Shown piece after piece: positions 15,846 through 19,255 of a DNA stretch of 19,255 bases. The notes under the pieces were generated by a model, which did no database searches, was not told the origin of the DNA, and saw only the letters and a list, made by a program, of their open reading frames with translations. The translations under genes were made by a program, and so were the position numbers. Positions within the stretch are counted from its first letter, which is position 1, and every line of letters starts with the position of its first letter. The DNA comes from DASUBN01 sp964584665 (lineage in GTDB: Bacteria; Pseudomonadota; Gammaproteobacteria; Natronospirales; REEB76), in contig CAZPAO010000038.1 in assembly GCA_964584665.1 (NCBI GenBank), forward strand, positions 1 to 19,255. The letters run 5' to 3'.

Positions 15846-16837
15846 TGCGCAAGAACCTCTTCTTCACTCTCGCCATCACCGCCGCGGTACTGGCCTTCGG
15901 CGTGGTGATGCTGGGCGCCTACGTGCGCCTCTCCCAGGCGGGCCTGGGCTGCCCGGATTGGCCCGGCTGCTATGGCCACATGGCGGTGCCGAGCGATACG
16001 GAAGTGAACAGCACGCTGCTGGCCGCACGGCCGCTGGAACCGGCCCGGGCCTGGAAGGAGATGATCCACCGCTACTTCGTGGGCGGCCTGGGCACCCTCA
16101 TCCTCGCGCTGGCGATGATCGCCTTCTGGCGTCGCCGCGAAGCGGCCCAACCCAAGCTCCTGCCGGGTCTCCTGCTCGGCCTCGTGATCTTCCAGGCGCT
16201 GCTCGGCATGTGGACGGTGACCTTGCTCCTGTTCCCGCCGGTGGTCACGGCCCATCTATTGGGAGGGCTCGCGACCTTCACACTCCTGGTGCTGCTGGTC
16301 TGGCAGAGCGGCGGCTGGCTCCGGTACGGTGCGGAAGCCCACCGTGAGATGCGCTGGCTCGCGGCGGCGAGCCTCGTGGTGGTGGTGTGCCAGATCGCAC
16401 TGGGCGGTTGGGTGAGCAGCAACTATGCGGCCATTGCCTGCCCTGATTTCCCCACCTGCCAGGGGAGCCTCTGGCCCGATTCCATGGATTTCGCCGCTGG
16501 CTTCAGCTGGCACGGCCTTGGGCCTGATTATCAGGGCGGCATCCTCGAGAGCGGCGCGCGCATGGCCATCCACGTGGCCCATCGCCTGGGGGCGCTCATC
16601 ACCTTCCTGGTGGTGGGCTTCACCGCCTTCGACATCGCATTGCGGGCCCGCGCGCCCATGCTGCGCCGGCTGGCCGCCCTGGTGGGAGCCTTGCTCATTA
16701 CCCAGATCGCCCTCGGCATCAGCCTCGTGAAATTCGGCTGGCCTCTGCCCCTCGCCGACCTGCACAATGGCGTGGCGGCGCTGCTGCTGGCCGCGGTGGC
16801 GAGCCTCACCTGGGCTGTGAATGCAGGCAGGACATGA
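15845..16837 (+). CDS. ctaA: Heme A synthase CtaA (Cox15)
   Basis: Inner-membrane enzyme that oxidises heme O to heme A for the oxidase. It has 330 residues and about eight helices arranged as two similar halves. Family marks are GAYVRLSQAGLGCPDWPGC (24-42) with the C36/C42 pair, E72 and H75 in KEMIHRYF, H137 (TAHLLGG), a second pair C199/C205 in ACPDFPTC, H243 and H246 in IHVAHRLGA, and H307 in ADLHNG. H75, H137, H246 and H307 would be the heme ligands by comparison with Bacillus CtaA. Its ATG shares a base with the preceding stop (TGATG) and its end overlaps ctaB as ATGA. Confidence 0.96.
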   Translation: MRKNLFFTLAITAAVLAFGVVMLGAYVRLSQAGLGCPDWPGCYGHMAVPSDTEVNSTLLAARPLEPARAWKEMIHRYFVGGLGTLILALAMIAFWRRREAAQPKLLPGLLLGLVIFQALLGMWTVTLLLFPPVVTAHLLGGLATFTLLVLLVWQSGGWLRYGAEAHREMRWLAAASLVVVVCQIALGGWVSSNYAAIACPDFPTCQGSLWPDSMDFAAGFSWHGLGPDYQGGILESGARMAIHVAHRLGALITFLVVGFTAFDIALRARAPMLRRLAALVGALLITQIALGISLVKFGWPLPLADLHNGVAALLLAAVASLTWAVNAGRT

Positions 16838-17727
16838 ACACGGTTAGTACTACGACCTGGCGGGATTTCTACGAACTCGGCAAGCCCCGGGTGGTGGCGC
16901 TCATCGTCTTCACCGCAGTGGTAGGCATGTTCCTGGCGGTGCCGGGGATGCCCCAGCTGTCGAAGCTCGTGTTCGGGACATTGGGTATAGGCCTCGCGGC
17001 TTCGGGCGCGGCGGCGGTGAACCACCTGCTGGACCAGCGGGTGGATGCGGTCATGTTCCGCACCCGTCACCGGCCGCTGCCGACGGGACAGGTGACGGAG
17101 CGGCAGGTGCTGCTGTATGCGCTCGTGCTCACCATGCTGTCCATGCTCATCCTCACGGCGCTGGTGAACACGCTCACGGCGGTGCTGACTTTCTGCTCCC
17201 TCATCGGCTACGCCGTGGTCTACACCGTGTTCCTGAAGCGGGCCTCGCCCCAGAACATCGTCATCGGCGGTGCCGCCGGCGCCGCACCGCCGCTCCTGGG
17301 CTGGACTGCCGTCACCGGCCACGCAGACGCAGGCGCTTTCCTTTTATTCCTTATCATTTTCATCTGGACGCCGCCGCACTTCTGGGCGCTCGCCATCCAC
17401 CGCCGCGAGGACTACGCCAAGGTAGGCATCCCCATGTTGCCCGTCACCCACGGCGTGCCCTACACCAAGCTGCAGATCCTGCTCTACACGCTGCTGCTGC
17501 TCGCGGTGAGTCTCTTGCCCTTCGCCATCCGCATGAGCGGACCGCTCTATCTCGTGGCGGCGTTGGTGCTGGGCGGCGTGTTCCTCTGGTACGCCTGGCG
17601 CCTCAAGACGACTGAGGATGAGACGCTCCCGATGCGCACCTTCCACTGGTCCATCTGGTACCTGTCCCTACTCTTCGGTGCGTTGCTGGTGGACCACTAT
17701 CTCCCGAGGTTCTTCGGCGCGGCCTGA
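16834..17727 (+). CDS. ctaB: Protoheme IX farnesyltransferase CtaB (Cox10)
   Basis: Inner-membrane UbiA-family prenyltransferase that adds farnesyl to heme B to form heme O, the CtaA substrate. It has 297 residues and about nine helices. The prenyl-diphosphate/Mg site is visible as N63 and D67, D71 with RTRHRPLPTG (76-85), the family N-x3-D-x3-D-x2-M-x-RT pattern. Further marks are FLKRASPQNIVIGGAAGA (133-150), WTPPHFWALA (178-187) and YAKVGIPMLPVTHG (194-207). It overlaps ctaA by four bases, so the heme O and heme A steps are coupled in one message. Confidence 0.97.
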   Translation: MNTVSTTTWRDFYELGKPRVVALIVFTAVVGMFLAVPGMPQLSKLVFGTLGIGLAASGAAAVNHLLDQRVDAVMFRTRHRPLPTGQVTERQVLLYALVLTMLSMLILTALVNTLTAVLTFCSLIGYAVVYTVFLKRASPQNIVIGGAAGAAPPLLGWTAVTGHADAGAFLLFLIIFIWTPPHFWALAIHRREDYAKVGIPMLPVTHGVPYTKLQILLYTLLLLAVSLLPFAIRMSGPLYLVAALVLGGVFLWYAWRLKTTEDETLPMRTFHWSIWYLSLLFGALLVDHYLPRFFGAA

Positions 17728-17751
17728 TTCCTCCGGGTCTATACTCGGCCC

Positions 17752-18336
17752 ATGCTGGCGCATCTTCTGACCGGCCTTTGGGCCGGACTCCCCATGATCA
17801 CCAACCCTACGGCTGTGGTGCCACCTGGCTCCATCCAGCCCCTGCACGCGAGCTACGAGTACCGGCGCCCGAAGGGCGACGAGGTGGTCTCCTTCACCAC
17901 CTATATCCTCGGCGGGAAGGGCGAGACCCTCTACAAGTTCGAGTGCCACGGCGGCGACTATCCGGACGATTCGGAGATGAAGTTCGACGGGGACTTCCAG
18001 TGCGCGCTCTTCCCCATCAACGGCGATACCCTCACGCCCGTGAACCTGCTGGCGCGGGATACCCGGGAAGAGCAGGGGGCGGACTGGAAGAACCGGGGCC
18101 GCGCCATGGCGAAGCAGTTCCAGGGCGAGTGTCTGGGCTATCCCGAGTACAGTACACTCCGGCACTTCCGCCTGCGGGGCATGGCCTTGACCTTGAGCTA
18201 CACGGACCTGGTCTGGGACGGGAAGACGCTGGTGGGCTTCAATTTCCATCTCGACGCAGTGCCGGATGTGGACGCCAAGTCATCCTTCGCTGAGGCGGCG
18301 GAGGGGAGTAGGCCGCCCAAAGCGTGTTACCCCTGA
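17752..18336 (+). CDS. Unrecognised protein after ctaB
   Basis: I do not recognise this 194-residue protein. It begins with a short, uncharged hydrophobic stretch (LLTGLWAGLP) that is a poor signal peptide, then a mixed polar domain with several beta-like segments (VVSFTTYIL, TLYKFEC, DFQCALFPI, MALTLSYTDLVW, LVGFNFHLDAV) and four cysteines (C65, C84, C127, C192). Base use is GC-rich like the cox genes, which supports real coding. No ribosome site precedes the ATG at 17752, nor the alternative ATG at 17794, so the start is uncertain; a TATACT at 17740-17745 could be a promoter box for a nearly leaderless message. It sits where SCO is found in related clusters but carries no SCO motif. Confidence 0.65.
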   Translation: MLAHLLTGLWAGLPMITNPTAVVPPGSIQPLHASYEYRRPKGDEVVSFTTYILGGKGETLYKFECHGGDYPDDSEMKFDGDFQCALFPINGDTLTPVNLLARDTREEQGADWKNRGRAMAKQFQGECLGYPEYSTLRHFRLRGMALTLSYTDLVWDGKTLVGFNFHLDAVPDVDAKSSFAEAAEGSRPPKACYP

Positions 18337-18339
18337 TTG

Positions 18340-18356
18340 CGAGTAGCGCATACTCG
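18340..18356. repeat. Short inverted repeat before the small AT-rich gene
   Basis: CGAGTA (18340-18345) and TACTCG (18351-18356) form perfect six-base arms around GCGCA, starting four bases after the stop of the preceding gene and 34 bases before the next ATG. It lacks a T-run, so it is not an ordinary terminator; an operator or a small mRNA hairpin is possible. Confidence 0.35.
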
Positions 18357-18389
18357 TACCATCAGATTTGTTTCATTCTGGCCGCAACT

Positions 18390-18683
18390 ATGACGCAAAA
18401 AACTAGAGCAAAATTGCAGTGGGGTATCCTAGTTCCACCAAGTGGATTTCCCAGAGGTAATGAATTTTCTATTCCGGCAAAATTCGACCATCAAGGCGAT
18501 GACTGGGGCGATAATGCATGGAGCGTGGTAATTAATAGTGTTGTAGCTGCGGATAAGGCCGGGACTCAAGAAGTCACAATCGGGTTTTTAGTACAAACTG
18601 CGCCAAACGAATGGCTCCGGGAAGGAATGAAGTTTGACCTTTACGAGGGAAGCAGGTGCATCGCCAGCGGTATCGTGTTGTAA
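18390..18683 (+). CDS. Small protein resembling EF-Tu domain 3
   Basis: The 97-residue product ends in EGMKFDLYEGSRCIASGIVL. This lines up with the end of EF-Tu domain 3, where E. coli has DGLRFAIREGGRTVGAGVV; the preceding TIGFLVQTAP matches the strand before it. No GTPase domain is present, so it is a stand-alone beta-barrel-like relative of unknown role, not a translation factor. The frame is open back to an ATG at 18324 inside the previous gene; I prefer the ATG at 18390 because the family-like sequence begins after it, although no good ribosome site is visible. Its base composition is clearly more AT-rich than all neighbours, which suggests acquisition. Confidence 0.6.
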   Translation: MTQKTRAKLQWGILVPPSGFPRGNEFSIPAKFDHQGDDWGDNAWSVVINSVVAADKAGTQEVTIGFLVQTAPNEWLREGMKFDLYEGSRCIASGIVL

Positions 18684-18691
18684 CCAAATAA

Positions 18692-18715
18692 AAAGCCCGG
18701 CTCTTGCCGGGCTTT
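18692..18715. terminator. Bidirectional rho-independent terminator between the small gene and rpoH
   Basis: AAAGCCCGGC (18692-18701) and GCCGGGCTTT (18706-18715) form a perfect ten-base stem with a TCTT loop. Read on the minus strand it is followed by TTATTTGG after the T-rich stem end, a good terminator for rpoH. It lies eight bases after the stop of the plus-strand gene and can serve both, though the plus-strand T-run is weak. Confidence 0.85.
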
Positions 18716-18740
18716 CAGTTTCTCACTCTCTCGATGGGCC

Positions 18741-19255
<515 letters not shown>

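Noticed and set aside
18324..18389. N-terminal extension of the AT-rich gene as a signal peptide
   Set aside because: The extra 22 residues start inside the previous gene, have no basic start or ribosome site, and the family-like sequence begins after 18390.

Overview
The window is GC-rich chromosomal DNA, most likely from a gammaproteobacterium. The evidence is a BirA-type operator in front of a bioB-bioF-bioH-bioC-bioD operon, an aa3-type cytochrome c oxidase cluster whose order matches the one I recall from Pseudomonas-like genomes, and a classical rpoH heat-shock sigma factor. I cannot name a genus from the sequence.

Layout. (1) 2-4567, plus strand: the C-terminal 1,500 or so residues of a very large, Gly/Ala/Ser/Val-rich beta-helical exoprotein of filamentous-haemagglutinin type. 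Its start lies outside the window. Its middle is built from modules of about 47 residues marked by a hydrophobic-x-GG-x-x-A signature. (2) 4568-9202, plus: a compact biotin operon, bioBFHCD, in which every junction overlaps; a BirA-like operator and promoter lie just upstream of bioB. (3) 9498-14009, plus: coxB (subunit II with a fused cytochrome c domain), coxA, a 35-40-residue membrane micro-protein, ctaG/cox11 and coxC. (4) 14007-14231: a 225-bp palindromic, MITE-like element with TA ends that abuts coxC and includes its stop codon, followed by a rho-independent terminator. (5) 14299-14508, minus: a twin-transmembrane DUF2909-type protein, divergent from (6) 14542-17727, plus: SURF1, a membrane-anchored CxxxC protein, ctaA and ctaB, all overlapping. 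(7) 17752-18336: an unrecognised protein. (8) 18390-18683: an AT-rich small gene whose product resembles EF-Tu domain 3 without the GTPase. (9) 18741-19255, minus: the C-terminal half of rpoH with a terminator after it.

How the genes work together. The bio operon supplies the route from BioC/BioH-made pimeloyl thioester through BioF, BioD and BioB to biotin; bioA is absent and must lie elsewhere. Regions 3-6 encode the structural subunits I-III of a heme-copper oxidase, the enzymes making its heme A (CtaB makes heme O, CtaA makes heme A), the CuB chaperone CtaG and the assembly factor SURF1. No canonical SCO copper chaperone is present where one often follows ctaB; the CxxxC protein between SURF1 and ctaA is the only thioredoxin/SCO-like candidate.

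Most worth a second look: the TA-ended palindromic element fused to the coxC stop, the modular exoprotein with two exact C-x6-C pairs, the stand-alone EF-Tu domain-3-like protein in an AT-rich patch, and the CxxxC protein. No CRISPR array, tRNA, rRNA or intact transposase was seen.
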